Positions 21,603-21,665 of a stretch of 21,665 bases of DNA are shown here, piece by piece. The stretch covers positions 1 to 21,665 of the forward strand of contig JAPOYQ010000628.1 of NCBI GenBank assembly GCA_026706505.1. Direction: 5' to 3'. Below the pieces are notes generated by a model. That model was not told the DNA's origin and made no database searches. It saw only the letters and a list, made by a program, of their open reading frames with translations. The stretch's first letter is position 1, and every line of letters begins with the position of its first letter. Origin of the DNA: Gemmatimonadota bacterium. GTDB lineage: Bacteria; Latescibacterota; UBA2968; UBA8231. A program made the position numbers and the translations under genes.

Positions 21603-21665
21603 CTTCCACGCATAAATCCCGCCGCATCTGGTTCTGCCAGACAGAATACGTGGCTCAGTATCCCG
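21599..21665 (+). CDS. Start of an unidentified gene, truncated by the window
   Basis: An ATG at 21599 overlaps the Nudix stop codon (ATGA), a common coupled junction, and GGAG lies about 11 bases upstream. Twenty-two codons are readable: MTSTHKSRRIWFCQTEYVAQ and two more. That is too short to recognise a family. The basic start followed by RRIWFCQ is not an obvious signal peptide. It probably continues the M81-Nudix transcript. Confidence 0.5.
   Translation, partial: MTSTHKSRRIWFCQTEYVAQYP

Overview
The window looks like chromosomal DNA from an uncultured, GC-rich, Gram-negative bacterium. The Gram-negative inference rests on a TonB-dependent outer-membrane receptor and a periplasmic-type Cu/Zn superoxide dismutase. 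The mix of phytanoyl-CoA-dioxygenase-like (PhyH), Gfo/Idh/MocA, Ldh2-type, oligogalacturonate-lyase-like, cyclase and M81 proteins is typical of marine or soil metagenome-assembled genomes of the Latescibacterota/Poribacteria kind. That placement is inference from gene content; there is no rRNA or marker gene to confirm it. I see no tRNA, CRISPR, phage or insertion-sequence genes.

Layout. (1) 1-228, minus: first 76 codons of a PhyH dioxygenase that runs off the left edge. (2) 412-1419, minus: an aldo/keto reductase, divergent from (3) a plus-strand operon 1635-4946 (PhyH dioxygenase, Gfo/Idh/MocA oxidoreductase, Ldh2-family dehydrogenase) with a good sigma70-like promoter. (4) 4982-5836, minus: another PhyH enzyme, convergent with operon 3 and preceded by a curious strong-RBS, out-of-frame upstream ORF. 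(5) A long minus-strand run read from 14271 to 6122: homocysteine-methyltransferase-family protein, oligogalacturonate-lyase-like beta-propeller, Ldh2-family dehydrogenase, SPFH/band-7 membrane protein, Gfo/Idh/MocA, TIM-barrel sugar isomerase/epimerase, cyclase-family hydrolase, then two exported proteins (TIMP/NTR-like and Cu/Zn SOD lipoprotein). (6) 14371-19350, minus: TonB-dependent receptor followed by a three-gene ABC-2-type transporter. (7) 19536 onward, plus and divergent from the receptor: M81 (MlrC-like) peptidase, Nudix hydrolase of the CoA-diphosphatase type, and the start of one more gene overlapping it.

How the genes may work together. Operon 3 and run 5 both pair a Gfo/Idh/MocA enzyme with an Ldh2-type NAD(P) dehydrogenase. 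Run 5 adds a lyase-like propeller, a TIM-barrel isomerase and a cyclase-type hydrolase, the kind of kit used to break down an unusual sugar acid, polyol or methylated small molecule. The substrate cannot be read from the sequence. The receptor and ABC-2 transporter could move a ligand across the envelope. Several enzymes carry departures from their family's catalytic signatures: TKS for EKP in one Gfo/Idh protein, a shortened core in one Ldh2 protein, Glu for a predicted zinc-binding His in the M81 protein, Glu for Asp in the cyclase, and a missing last acidic ligand in the TIM barrel. These make the region more interesting than its generic family names suggest, but no wholly new system can be demonstrated from sequence alone.
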